The notes under the pieces are model-generated. The model did no database searches and was not told where the DNA came from. It saw only the letters and a program-made list of their open reading frames with translations. A DNA stretch of 64,000 nt from Auricularia sp. M13. Lineage: Eukaryota; Basidiomycota; Agaricomycetes; Auriculariales; Auriculariaceae. The position numbers and the translations under genes are program-made. The stretch is taken from positions 7,192,001 through 7,256,000 of the forward strand of contig CM073193.1 in the NCBI GenBank assembly GCA_037042915.1. The letters run 5' to 3'. This document shows positions 21,958-33,080 of this stretch, piece by piece (positions within the stretch are counted from its first letter, which is position 1; every line of letters begins with the position of its first letter).

Positions 21958-24470
21958 ATGGCTCTCCCCCCAACAGGTCTTGAGGCAAGCACTTAATATT
22001 TCACCATTGCCGTGGATTTGCCACTCATAAGTGGTACTATCAGGCCTCTCGCTCAGCACATGAATCCTCCGTATTGGAATGGAATGACCTCAGAGTCGAA
22101 GTGCGCGGAAAGGAGATATTGGGGGGAATTTCGGGATGCATTCGTTCGGGTGAGATGCTTGCAGGTTTGTCGTTTCCTTCGACGACGAGATTATCTGTCT
22201 GAGGGCTCCAAGTACTGGGCCCATCTGGTGCTGGAAAGTCCACATTCTTGGATGTGCTGGCACAGCGGGCTGAAGCCAGCACCGGCAAGGTGCGTGGACG
22301 TGCGCCACAGCGTGGAGCCCTGACTAACGCGAGCGCCCAGGTACACTTCGACGGCGAGGCATCCCCAGACATGCGGCGACTGTCCTCCTATGTCGAGCAA
22401 CACGATGCTCTCCTCGGCGTGCTCACTGTGCGAGAGACCTTCATGTTTTCGGCCAGACTATCTTTCCCTTCCTTGACACCCTCCGAAGTAATTTCATCAC
22501 GCGTCGATGAGACTATCGCAGAGCTCGGCCTTACCCGCGTCGCCCACCACCGCATAGGCACGGCGATCCAAAGGGGTATATCCGGAGGGCAGCGACGACG
22601 AGTGACGCTTGGTTGCGAGCTTGTTCGCCTACCTCGTGTCTTGCTTGTCGATGAGCCAACGAGTGGCCTGGACAGCACCGCCGGCAGAGAAGTCGTCGAG
22701 GCTCTTTTGCGCGTTTCGCGGCGTTATGGAACTCTAATCATTGCCACCATCCACCAGCCCAGCTACGAAACGCTTTCGCTGTTTGACCGAACTTTGCTCA
22801 TTGCACACGGTCGGACAGCCTTCTTTGGCCGTACAAGTGAGTTTCAAAGCTATATATATATATATATATATATGTCCCAATTTTTATGTTGCTTACTCTC
22901 GCAGGTTCTCTGCTCACCTATTTCCGCGACAACCTGAATCGGCCCTTTCCTCCGTACAGTAATCCCGCGGAACAAGCTCTTGACCTGCTCAGCGATGAGT
23001 TCAATGAAGGTCCTTCAGCAGTGGATCGATCCGTCGACGAGACAGATGAAAAGCGCGACGTTGCTGCAAAACGCGTTGAAGGCATGCTCACAGCATGGTC
23101 TGCCTTTGCCGTGAACCACCCGCTTGGGTTCGATGATTCCCATGCGCCAATCCAGACGTCTTCCGCCTTGTCTACATCCTACAACATTAAATCTGAAGGC
23201 GATGGAGCAGTGCTGGCAATCATCGATATGCCATCCTCCCAGGCGTGGTATCGACCATTTCATCAGACCGGTATTCTCATGGAGCGCACGTTTCTTAACT
23301 ACATGCGTAACCTTCTTGCCTATGGCGTGCGTGTGGGGATGTATAGTCAGCATTCCTCGATTCATCGATAGCGCCAACTGAATTATTGCAGTTGGGATGG
23401 GTGTCCTCCTTGCAACTGTCTGGGTTAACCTGGGTACGGCTGCTGTTAAGATTGTACGTCTTTTGAAATCTCTGGTGAACCGTTATTGACGCTGAGTATT
23501 TTTCGTAGAATGATCGACTTTCTGTGCACTTCTTCTCAGTGGCGTTCCTGGGATTCATGTCTGTTGCCGGCATTCCTGCCTTCCTCGAGGAACGACACGT
23601 TTTCATGCGCGAGAGGATGAATGGTCTCTATGGACCGGGTCCCTACGTGCTTGCAAATTCGATCTGTTCTGCGCCTTTCCTCTTCGCGTGCTCGTTGGTC
23701 TTTACACTCATCTGGTGCGCACAAACAATAAGCCTTTGTTCAGTGCATTGGCTGATCGAAATGGAAGCTACTGGTCCATCGGCCTGCATCCCGGCGCTGG
23801 TCATTTCTTCCGCTTCCTGGCTGTCCTCTTCCTCGCCGTCTACACAGCAGAGTCACAAGTACGCCACTTTTTGTTTCACTCCCATTTTTTGCCTAACTTG
23901 TGCGCCGCAGTCCCTTGTTGTCGCGGCTGCGATACCGATTTTCGTTGCTGCGCTGGCCATTGCCAGCTTTCTGAACGGCTTTTGGATGGTACGTGATCTC
24001 AAAGGTGAAAGGGACTATGCTCAATTTCAGCAGTGCGTGCAAGGATATTTCATTCGCGCGGTCAACTTGCCGACGTTCTGGCGTGTGTGGGCGCACTGGT
24101 ACGCACACAAGCTCGTGCCTAATGAGGTGCTTATGCGTGCCCATAGGATTGACTATCAAACATACGCATTCAATGTGCTTGTCAACAACGACTTCCGCGG
24201 CATGACATTCCAGTGCGCCTCTGTCGCTGGACAATGCCACTGCGAGTACCCAAGCTCCCTGATATCTGTTGGACGTTGTGAACTCGCGGGCGAGGATGTG
24301 TTGCAGGTGCGTCCGAGTAGTTCGGCACATTTGATGAACTGACAGGGAGTTGTCCACAGGCATTGGACATCGCAGGCATTAACACGAACCTCTACGTTGG
24401 CATCCTGCTCTGCATTGCCCTTGTTTACAGGCTCCTCTTCTTCGCCGTGCTGACTTTCCAGAAACGTTGA
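21958..24470 (+). CDS. ABCG (White-type) half-transporter
   Basis: ABC transporter with the nucleotide-binding domain first and membrane domain second. The predicted start is the ATG at 21958 (MALPPTGLE), joined through a GC-AG intron to ASRSAHESSVLEWNDLRVEV. Motifs in order: Walker A GPSGAGKST; Q-loop YVEQHDALLGVLTVRE; signature ISGGQRRRVTLGCEL; Walker B VLLVDEPTSGLDS; H-loop IIATIHQPS. The membrane half includes FLNYMRNLLAYGVR, FLGFMSVAGIPAFLEER and WAHWIDYQTYAFNVLVNNDF, and ends VYRLLFFAVLTFQKR at TGA 24468-24470. All catalytic motifs are present. Half-transporters work as dimers; substrate (lipid, sterol or xenobiotic) cannot be told. It lies between two convergent RasGEF paralogues. About ten introns; one holds a TA microsatellite. 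Confidence 0.88.
21985..22043 (+). other. GC-AG intron at the start of the ABCG gene
   Basis: 59-nt intron with the GC-donor consensus gag|gcaagc and acceptor tatcag, phase 0. It joins MALPPTGLE to the ABC-domain N-terminus; the GT donor nine bases upstream gives the wrong phase. Depends on the start chosen. Confidence 0.55.
22851..22873. repeat. (TA)11 microsatellite in an ABCG intron
   Basis: Eleven TA units plus one T within an intron that separates the H-loop region from the linker to the membrane domain. Confidence 0.95.
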
Positions 24471-24628
24471 TTTATGCGTGAAATAATACAGTACATGGAG
24501 TGCTGCTGTACTAAAGGAATAATACAAATACAGTTCCGTCGCCCGACGCCTGGTCCGGAGCGAATACATCCAGATCCACATCCCGAATAAGAATACGAGG
24601 GGCACCTATTCATTACCATTATAATCGT

Positions 24629-27600
24629 TCAGAAACCGGCCCATTCCATCTGCTTCTTGATGTCGCCGAACGCAGCCTCGGCGTGGCGAATCTCCTGCGA
24701 GCGCTTCCAAAACAGCTCGCGGTCGGTCGCGGCGGCGAGCGCCATGCGTTCCTGAAGGAAGCTCATCGTTATAGGTTCCTCGCCGAAGGCGTAGGTTTGG
24801 CCTTGGTGCCGAAGCATCGCATTGATCGTTTGCACCAGCTGACGGCGCTTCACGAAGTTGATGAATGCGGGACCGTCAGCCACACTCGACCGGTTGGCTG
24901 GAGAAGTGCGGGTGGCAGACTGCGGTGAGAGAAAAGATGTGAGGTTGTTGGGAAGCCGCTCGTGAAGATGCAAGATGTCGCGCAAATACATCGCTGCGAC
25001 AAGATGAGCAGGCACTCGGCGCAAGAATCACATGTTTGCTCACCGATAAACGGCACGCACGGGCCCGTGACCTCCTCCATGAACTGGCGGCAGACAGTGT
25101 AGTTGGCTTGTGGATCATTGAACTTCTGCATGTGCTGGAACGTCTTCGTCACCGAACTCGACACCTCGTTCCAAGTGCGAGACAAGCGCGAGAGGTCGGC
25201 GCTCGTTAAAGCGGCGATAATGGCGCTCATGGACGACACATTGTTCATGCCGAGGCATTTCTGTACTGTGGTCAACGAAGTGCAGCAATCAGGCGACGCA
25301 TAGCTCACCGAGGCCACCTTGATCCAATACTCGAGTGCATCCGCCCGCTTGTGCAGGTTGTCGATATCAAGGACGGTTGATTTGACCAAAGCTGCAATCT
25401 TGTCGCTTCAGGCATAGTCAGACCAGTTCCATCGGGCCCGATGCAGTAACGTACTTTGTTCCACAGAAAGCTCGCAGGTGTACTGTTCCGGGACCCTTCT
25501 GGTCTTGCAGGTACCTGACGCATTCTTGTGGTCTGATGCGCGAGTATAGAAGCGACTCGTGGATTGTGAGCTGCTGCGCCAGCAACAGGGCATCAATCTT
25601 GAAGACGTCGTTGACCGGTTGTTGTGGCCTTCCGCGCCTGCGACTGACGGACGGGAAAGCCGGGGCAATCGGTACAGTCTCTCCAGGGGATGATATCTTC
25701 AGGACCGAAATCAGCGTCCTCTTTACGGAAATCAGATCGGTATAAACTTACCAATCGCTCCATGGAGAGCAAAATCTGCCGGGCGGACAGGGCAGCCGCG
25801 GGAGGAGACCGTATCTGGGACAGGAACTCTTGCATCCGCGAAGCAATCTCGGGGTCTTCTTGCAACATGTGATGTTCCTCGAGCCAGCATCGAAGAACCT
25901 CGAGAGCTCTGCATGGCGGGTTGAATGTCATGATACATTTTCAGGAGCCAGCACGGCTTACCTGAGCTGCACAGGCTTGGCCCTCTCCTCGAGCCAGCGT
26001 TGCAATTGCGATTCGTCGAGATCTGGCGGTGCGACAATATTGAAATGGCGCTCCAGACTGCTGAAGACATCCTCGGCAGTTGTGAAGGACTTGAACGTCT
26101 TCAAGAACACATCGCGGAACGCCTTGTCCTGGCCCTCAACTGCGAAAACGATCAATGCGTGCTCTTCCAACTGTCGCAATAGCCGGTCATACCTAACGGT
26201 TCGCTGATAAGCCATTCCTGCAAAGCCGCAACGGTCCCAGCTTGCACATTGCCGTCGGTGTCGGTCTTGATGTCGCGTCCCTCCAGGTACGACGGGCGGA
26301 GATACCAAGGCATGTTCCGCACACGCGCACGTGCATCGATGATGGCCGCAGCGTGGGGATCCCCGGTGAGCTGCATGACTTTATCGCCGCCTCCGCGGAC
26401 ACGCGACGGGCCCGGGCGCGGCACCTCCTCGTCGAGCACGCTCATACGCGCGTTGGCGAACGCGCGCGCGTCCGGATCTCCCGTGAGCTGCAGGATCTTG
26501 TCGCTCCCGCGGCGCGCGCGCGCGGGCGACTGGCGCATGGGCGTCAGCGGACTTAGGCGCGATGGCAGCGAGGACGCCGCGGCGAGCTTCAGATCCGGCG
26601 CGCTGGTCCGCGGGCTCAGCTGACGCACGCTCATCCGGCGCGATGGCTGCTCGGGCGTGTCCGCGAGCACCACGCGCAGCGGCGAGAGCGTGGTCGGCGC
26701 CATGCCCATGGCGGATTTACTCCGAGCACGTCCGGAGTGTGGGATGGCCACTGCAGCTGCGCTGACGCTGTTTGAGTGAGGCCGTGTCACGATGGTGCTC
26801 TTCAGAGTAGTCGGCGGGTCCGCGACGGTGGATGATCGCCCGCGGTTGGCAGGCAACTTCCCGTTTGTCTGCGGCGGAGGTGAGGGAGGCGGTGTGGAGA
26901 CAGATGAAGGCGTGGGCGAGGATCGCGCAGACATGGGGACCATGTCAATTGGGGCGCTCCGAGGCGCAGCATCTGTACGCGCAGCCCATGCGCTCGCGAA
27001 CGGGTGGGAAGGCGACGGCGTCCGCGGACCTTCGCCAGAGGAGTCGGAACCCGAGAATCTGAATCGTAGAGGCCAGTCCGAGAAGGCGGTGGGAGAAAAC
27101 TCGAGCACTTCGGCAAAGGACAGTGGAGACTGGCGCTGGGTGGGGACGGGCTCGACGACGAGGTTGGTGTTGAGCTTGAGCGGCAGCTTGCCCTTGCCGC
27201 CTGCCAGATTACTGGTGCTGGAGAGTTCCGGGACTGGCAGGGGATCGCTCTCCGCCGACATGATCATGGCAAAGTCGCGAACAATATCGTCATCATTTCT
27301 TCGCCTGCGCTGCGGGAAGACTCTGGCAGCGGTTCGGAACGGATGCTCGTGCGGGACCGGCGTGACGGGCGTGGGGAACTCGCGGGCGGGGAGGACGTTG
27401 GTGGGCGAGAGGGCGTCCTTGAAGATAATCTGCGAGAAGGGTCAGACGCCAGCGGGGCAGGGCCAAGCATGGCACGGCTGAACGCACTTCGCCGTCGGCA
27501 GCGGTGGATGCAGTTGGGGCGGTGGCAGGGGCCAGTGCGGCCTCGAGCACATCGGGGACGTCGACGCCGGCGCTCTTGAAGCCCTCAATCACGTCCTTGA

Positions 27601-27922
27601 GCTCGAGATCGCGGGCAACGCGCTTGACATAGTCGCGGGGGATCCAGCCGACGCGGTTCTCGGTGAGGAACTTGGCTGCCCACCAGCCGCTGTGGGCGTC
27701 CTTGCGCACGATCTCGAGCACGTCGCCCTTCCTGAACGGCAGCTGGTCCGGGTCGGTTGGGCGGAAGTTGTGCAGACAGGACACAAGGAACGTCTCTGGG
27801 ACGAGCACGGGCGAGGTGGAGCTGCGACCGATACCCTGTACGCGAGCGTTGGCGCTGGCGTGTCTGCGCAGCGGCGAGGCAGCGCCGGGCTGGCTCAGCG
27901 GCGAGCGTGGACTGGGCGTCAT
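24629..27922 (-). CDS. SH3-containing Ras guanine nucleotide exchange factor B (Cdc25 type)
   Basis: Paralogue of RasGEF-A on the opposite strand. The best start is the ATG at 27922 (MTPSPRSPLSQPGAAS); the frame is open further upstream to 27970 and beyond but without an ATG. Domains: SH3 (FLVSCLHNFRPTDPDQLPFR, SGWWAAKFL, GWIPRDYVKRV); a Ser/Pro-rich linker; MPWYLRPSYLEGRDI; REM (VFLKTFKSFTTAEDVFSSL); LRCWLEEHHMLQEDPEI; catalytic CDC25 domain (FKIDALLLAQQLTIHESLLY, RIRPQECVRYLQD, IIAALTSADLSRL); ending INFVKRRQLVQTINAML and MEWAGF, stop TGA at 24629-24631. About seven introns. Predicted to activate Ras at membranes. Sequence is clearly diverged from A, so the duplication is not recent. Confidence 0.9.
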
Positions 27923-28531
27923 GGGAGTGGGAGGGAGAGGTGTAACAGGCCCCGTCCTGTCCAGCTGCACCGCGATACGAAGTCGTATATGCCATCAATC
28001 AGAATTCGATATGTCCCACGTCCCCCCGCCGTCTCCCACTCCCAGAGCCCATACCTGGCGCGCCCGGCCGGGCAGCGCTCGCCGGCGTCGGGCTCGGCGG
28101 TTCTGCGTGCTGGAGCTTGTGCTGGCTGCGCCGACGGGCACGCGTCAGGGTCTAAGCATAGTGCACAACACAGCCGCACATTGCCGTTCCCGTTCCGGAA
28201 AGTCCGCGTGAAGATCATCAATCATATCTTGCCGGATTCTTCTCAACTGACACCAGATCCCATTTCCCAACGTGACTGGCATTTTGGCCATTTTCCCAGC
28301 GTCCGTCCAGCTCGCTCCCATCGCGGCAGCGCAAGGGCTCCGATGCACTGGCCTTCGTCAGAACATCGCCAAGGCTGTGGCGTCAGGGTGGCCGTCGACA
28401 AGTTTACAACAGGGGCTGTCCATGGCCCACTGCACCCGACCGGGGCACTCTAATTCTTTCGTACAGTATTTCAACATTTCTGACTTCTGACTGGCTGGCG
28501 GGTCAGGGCTCCACGATTAGAGCGGGCACAC
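27923..28531. other. Intergenic region between RasGEF-B and the PNPOx-like gene
   Basis: 609 bases with the RasGEF-B promoter and 5' leader and the 3' UTR of the PNPOx-like gene (both minus strand). No gene seen. Confidence 0.4.
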
Positions 28532-29176
28532 CTAGGGAACAAGAGGGGTCTCCTCCCAGACGCCATTGCTGACCACGTATTTGGTGCGGACGTTCGGAAC
28601 CGGCTTGAGCTCCACGAGATCGACCTCGAGCGGACACACGACAAGCAATGCAAAGTTCTCGAACGCCGTCTGCACCTGCTCCCGCTCCGTCTCGTTCGCG
28701 CCCTCGCCCAGCGGCGGGAGCGTCTCGGGGAACGTCGTGCCGGGCTGCAGCGGGCTCCCAGGCACGGGCCTGCACCACGACGCCCTGATGTGGCCCGAGA
28801 CGGTGTTGAACGTCCGCCTGCGCTCCTCGGCCCAGTCGTAGCCCGGGGGCAGTCCGCCGGGCCCGACGCGCGCGGCGTGTTTCTCGTGCGGGACCAGAAG
28901 CGCGTTGCCGCGGATGCGGTACTGCTCCTCGGTCGCCCGGATGTACCAGCAGATCTCGACGCTCCAGTTGTCCGCTATCTGCGCGCTCTTCGGCGCCCGC
29001 ACGTCCGTCGTCGTCACCAGCAGCGGCGCGACCGTCTCCTGCCCGAGAAACGCCCGGTGAATAACGGTGCGCACGCGCGGCGCGCTGTCCTCGATTGTCG
29101 CCAGCGAGTAGGCACCGGAGGACGGGTGTTTGCTCAGTGTCTGCGCGAGTCGTGTAAGCCAGCTTGCTCCTGACAT
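28532..29176 (-). CDS. PNPOx-like FMN-binding protein (Alr4036 family)
   Basis: Intronless ORF of about 214 residues from the ATG at 29176 (MSGASWLTRLAQTLSKHP); an in-frame ATG at 29221 would add 15 residues. The pattern matches the fungal pyridoxamine 5'-phosphate oxidase Alr4036-type FMN-binding fold: AYSLATIEDSAPRVRTVIHR, LLVTTTDVRAPKSAQI, VEICWYIRATEEQYRIRG, and the C-terminal part with SWCRPVPGSPLQPGT. It ends KYVVSNGVWEETPLVP at TAG 28532-28534. A split-barrel flavoprotein fold is likely, but the reaction is unknown; true PNPO activity should not be assumed. Confidence 0.8.
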   Translation of the reverse strand: MSGASWLTRLAQTLSKHPSSGAYSLATIEDSAPRVRTVIHRAFLGQETVAPLLVTTTDVRAPKSAQIADNWSVEICWYIRATEEQYRIRGNALLVPHEKHAARVGPGGLPPGYDWAEERRRTFNTVSGHIRASWCRPVPGSPLQPGTTFPETLPPLGEGANETEREQVQTAFENFALLVVCPLEVDLVELKPVPNVRTKYVVSNGVWEETPLVP

Positions 29177-29712
29177 GATGTCGTCGCTGGTCAACGGTGC
29201 ACGGCCAAGTCCGGCAGGCATCTTGCACCGCGCGTGATGTCATTTCGATCGCGATCGTGCGCCCGGTCCCTGGGTTCCTCACCCCATTCAGAGTACAGTA
29301 TACACTGTGGCCATCAATTCCCCACTACATGAGCAAGTGCTGGAAACGAGCGTTGTAATGTACACATTCGACTAGGCGAAGCTGTCCGTCCGAGCCAATA
29401 CGGGGGTCCACCTAGGGCCGGTCCCTCCTGGGTTCTCGTAGCCGCCCCCACGAGAACGAGCACACCCCGTGCGCCCGTAACCGAAAACGAAGACAAAAAA
29501 GGAATGTACAAAACCAAAAGACCGTGCAAAGTAAAGAGAGAGTAAGGGATATGGACGGATCTGCTACAGGGAGAGGAGTAAAAAAAAAAATGGAAAGGGA
29601 TAGTAGACATGACTTGTCGTGAAAAGAGAAACATCTTTGCTGCGATGAGATGATGAATGTCCGTCTGCACTCCATACCAAAACGGAGCGCCGACCGCGGA
29701 GTGGTGTCGTGT
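29177..29712. other. Intergenic region with an A-rich stretch
   Basis: About 540 bases between the PNPOx-like start and the stop of the SH3 gene. On the plus strand it is A-rich from about 29480 to 29640, with a run of 11 A at 29580-29590. No gene seen. Confidence 0.45.
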
Positions 29713-30075
29713 TCACGTCCGATCCGTTGGCCGGCGAGGGGGCCGCAACGGACGCACAAAGTCTTTGGGGATCCATCCCACGCGCGTGTCGCTGGCGTGC
29801 GTCGCGGCCCACCAGCCCGTCTCCTCGGTCTTGACGATGCGCATCAGGTCACCTTTGCGCATCGACAGCTGGTGCGGGTCCTCCGTGGCGAAGTCGTACA
29901 GCGCTTGCGCGTAGAACGAGGGCTGTTCGCAGCCCCGCGTCGTATTCGCCGCTTGTGTCGGCTCCGGGGCGAGCGTCCTTGCGGCGACGGCGGCGGTGGC
30001 GGCGACCTCCGAAGGCAGCGCGTCCTCACGCTGTGCGCGCGAGCTGGGAGCAGTGGTGACGCTGCGCCTCGCCAT
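29713..30075 (-). CDS. Small stand-alone SH3-domain protein
   Basis: Single-exon ORF of 120 residues from the ATG at 30075 (MARRSVTTAPSSRAQRED). An Ala-rich linker (about residues 20-50) is followed by one SH3 domain: FYAQALYDFATEDPHQLSMR, TGWWAATHASD and VGWIPKDFVRPLRPP. It ends RPTDRT. The open frame runs on upstream with other in-frame ATGs (for example 30210), so the N-terminus is uncertain. The SH3 is close to those of the two RasGEF genes nearby (shared QL-x-x-R-x-G, GWWAA, GW-P-x-x-FV spacing). It may be an adaptor or the remaining N-terminal piece of a third RasGEF copy. Confidence 0.65.
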   Translation of the reverse strand: MARRSVTTAPSSRAQREDALPSEVAATAAVAARTLAPEPTQAANTTRGCEQPSFYAQALYDFATEDPHQLSMRKGDLMRIVKTEETGWWAATHASDTRVGWIPKDFVRPLRPPRRPTDRT

Positions 30076-31900
30076 GTTGAACTGGACTGAGCGGCGGGCT
30101 ACATCCCTCGAAAACTTGTTAAATAGTGCCCCGGGCAGGTGACGTGCGCACAGCGCCCGAAACGAAGAGCGCAGAGTACGCGAGAAGACGGAATCCGAAG
30201 GGACAGCCATCGGGCAGCGAGAAACCGATAGATAGATGTGGCTCGAAAACAGAAAGACAGAGGTCAGGCAGCCAGGGAAGGGCGCCTCGAGAGGATGAAC
30301 GAGGAAAGCAGAAGACGGCAGCGGACCGTCGTACGAAGGGTCCCCGCAAGAAGACCCAAAGACAGACTTGGTGATGGTAACGGAGGCGGCTGCATCAAGA
30401 TATGCACGGGATCTGCACAAGGGATGATACAAGGAAAGGAGCTTCAGAGCCTTCAGCGGATGCAACCTCCGTTGATTCAAAGCCGATAGCTCCTTAGCTC
30501 GTTGTGCATAAACCACAGCTGCATGTTCCAAAGCTCGACCTCCACCGAGAGTCGTCATGGTGCGTCGCCTTTCAAGTTGCATCCAAGTTCTTCATCGGGT
30601 ACTGCCTGATTGGTAGTGTGCATCATCAAGGACGAAGTGATGCACCGCCATCTGTTGTCTCCATCCGTCGCATTGCAAAATAGCAAGCTACATCTCAGGT
30701 AAGTAATATTGCAGAGGGAGGTCAACTGCAGCAGTCAACAAGAGAGCTTTCGAGTACACGCCAGATTTGTGGAAGGAAGAGGGAGGTAACCGGAGTTAGA
30801 ATTTCGTTGTTCCCGTTCCTTCTCGCCGACGACGAGGCCTTGCTATGCCAATAATGTGCCATGAGTAAATACTATTAGAATTCCAGGCACCCGATTAGGA
30901 TTTCCAGGTACCGGCGACGCGATCGGCACAGTGGTAGCAGAGCTCGTATCCATCCCGAATTCCCTTGCAGTGAAAACCTATGTGCTTCGTTCGCAATTTC
31001 ATTCGCATTGTGGCCAATCGATTTGGGTAGATATCAGATCTCCAGCCCGAGGCTGCAGTTGATCACGAGTCGTCTTTCCTAGTTCAGCTTGGGGTAGCGG
31101 TTCTGCTGTCTTCTCGCGGGCCCGCGCTGGCAATACCTATTCCAGCTCATGTATGATTGGCTACAATTGCACATTACACATCTCATTTGAAACCGATGTG
31201 GCATTGCGACAGTAGAGGCAGATCGATGGCCCCACTTGAAGGACCGCAGTTCCCACAGAGGTCTGGCGATCTCGTCTATCTCGCAGCCGAATATGATAGC
31301 AGGGACTTCTCAGGTAAATCAGGGGTCTAATATTCTACTGTAAGAGGCTCATAGGTCACGGTCTCGGAAGTGATGCGACATTCAGCATTGAGAAGTTTTA
31401 TGTGATTCGCTCAACAACTCTTCGAAAGGCAGGTATCTTGTGCGGCCATCTTCTAACATACACTCTTTCTGATAGTCTCGAAGGCGCCATCGGTTAAAAT
31501 GATAGTGTTGGTGCAATTGGGGCTTGCTGTCGCGTTAGCCACCAGCGGGTCGAATGGGTGGCTGCGATAGAGTCTGATAGAGTATTCGTCCCTCGCCTTT
31601 GGTGCCGAAAGCACACGACACGGTAGAGACGCGTTGACCTGCGTTTCTTTTTGACGCGTTATTTGGGAACTTTATCATAAGCTGCGGATGTGAAAGATAT
31701 TGTCTTGCGAGGCCACTTCGGCACAATCCCGCCGGCGCTTGCGCAAACACTCGGCAAGCCATTGGCCGGCCGAATGCGTGTTCTCGACACGGTCATTGCC
31801 TGCCGTCTCACTGACGAAGCTCGTCGGCGGTCTCGACAGCATGGTATAAGTATCCCGCTGCTGCGCGTATGGCGCACCACACACCTCTACAACGTCAAAC
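30076..31900. other. 1.8-kb gene-poor region
   Basis: Nothing recognisable from the SH3 gene start to the next gene. ORFs are short and lack family motifs. The left part may be the 5' region of the SH3 gene, the right part the promoter of the small membrane-protein gene. Confidence 0.45.
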
Positions 31901-32542
31901 ATGAGCACCAACCCTTCTGCACCTCCTCCGCCTCACGGCAACGGCTTCATGCACCACCGCTGGGGCTGGGGCTGGCATGACCCTCACGCAGCCGGTGCCG
32001 TGCATCCCCACCCTGCCGCTGGCTACTATCGCTATGGCTGGTACCCTCGCGGCGGCGGACGCCACCGGCTTTTCTGGTTCGGGCTCGGTGCGGTTACGAC
32101 GTACTGGTTGACGCGCGAGCGCAACTGCGAGCATCGCAAGGACTTCCGTGGATGGAGAGCGCGCTACGAGGCTGAGCATGGCGCTCCCGCGAACGAGAAC
32201 GCGAGTGCCACCGCTTGGGGCCCCTGGCAGAGTGGGGAGTGGCCGTCCTCAGGGAAAACGACTCGCTCGGACGCGACTGACACGGCAAGTCGGTCTTTCT
32301 GATCAATCTTTGCAATCATTATGCTAACAGTCCCTAATCTGCAGGCACTGGAGATGTCGGAGGCAATGCTCAACTCGATCTCGCAAACAGTCGAGGTCCT
32401 GAGACGCGTGCGTATAAGCAAATACCTGAGCGCCACAATACATGGCTAACAAATACTTCTCATGCAGCGTCTGGCAGAGAAGAGGGAGCGCTCAGCGGAC
32501 CCAAACGGGGAGGCGCAGCCCCCGAAGGCGAAACTCATTTGA
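31901..32542 (+). CDS. Small predicted single-pass membrane protein, unknown function
   Basis: Three exons: 31901-32284, 32345-32407 and 32468-32542. The start is the ATG at 31901 (MSTNPSAPPPPHGNG). The N-terminal third is rich in Gly, His, Pro, Trp and Tyr. A hydrophobic stretch (FWFGLGAVTTYWL, about residues 60-72) could be a membrane segment, followed by a charged region (REREC-like, here RERNCEHRKDFRGWRARYE). Exon 2 adds ALEMSEAMLNSISQTVEVLR, a likely helix. Exon 3 ends KAKLI at TGA. Intron 1 uses a GC donor (gcaagt). I recall similar short hypothetical proteins in basidiomycetes but know no function. Confidence 0.62.
32285..32344 (+). other. GC-AG intron in the small membrane-protein gene
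   Basis: 60-nt intron, donor gcaagt, acceptor ctgcag, phase 0. Exon 2 is convincing only in this frame; nearby GT sites give other frames. Confidence 0.55.
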
Positions 32543-33080
32543 AAGGACCTGAAGCTCGATTTCGCGGACGTCTTTCCTTTGTCGGAAACGGCGCCTTTCC
32601 TGGCATAATCCACGCCTTCAACGGCGTGCTATTCTCGGTATTCCACCTGTATGATTATCTCTTGCACATCATCGCCATTCCTTATGTTCGACTCATTGCT
32701 CCCGTTCACGTGATGCACATCGACCTTGTCTCAGGCGAGGAAAGTGCGCACGGGACAGCAGAACTCGAGCAGCAGACCTGACCGCGATTACTATCCGTGT
32801 ATTATAAAGTCTCATCCCAACTTTGCTGGATTCGTAATAGTAATCGTCATCTCGAAAAAGATCTGGAAGGGACAGTCTCACATGCAACTTCGCAGGTGAA
32901 CAGTGACAACGTACGTTGAGTTTCCTCGATGCTGAATTGAGCCATTTACATAGAATGCGAGAAACTTGGATGACGGAAAATTACGAAGCGAATGTATAAT
33001 GCGTGAAACAGGGATGCAGCCAACAGGTCAAATCATGCAGAAAACCGGGCGAACGCGTGGTTGAGAATGTGACGCACGCA
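32543..33080. other. Convergent 3' intergenic region
   Basis: 538 bases between the stop of the small membrane-protein gene and the stop of the hydrolase gene. No supported ORF. Confidence 0.4.

Noticed and set aside
26792-27481. 229-codon plus-strand open frame
   Set aside because: Antisense to RasGEF-B's linker region; no recognisable domain.
27923-27998. Longer N-terminus for RasGEF-B
   Set aside because: The frame is open upstream of 27922 but contains no ATG; the ATG further up (about 27995) is in another frame and would need an unproven intron.
28503-29282. 259-codon minus-strand open frame in a second frame
   Set aside because: Overlaps the PNPOx-like gene one frame away; the product is Arg/Ala-rich and lacks motifs.
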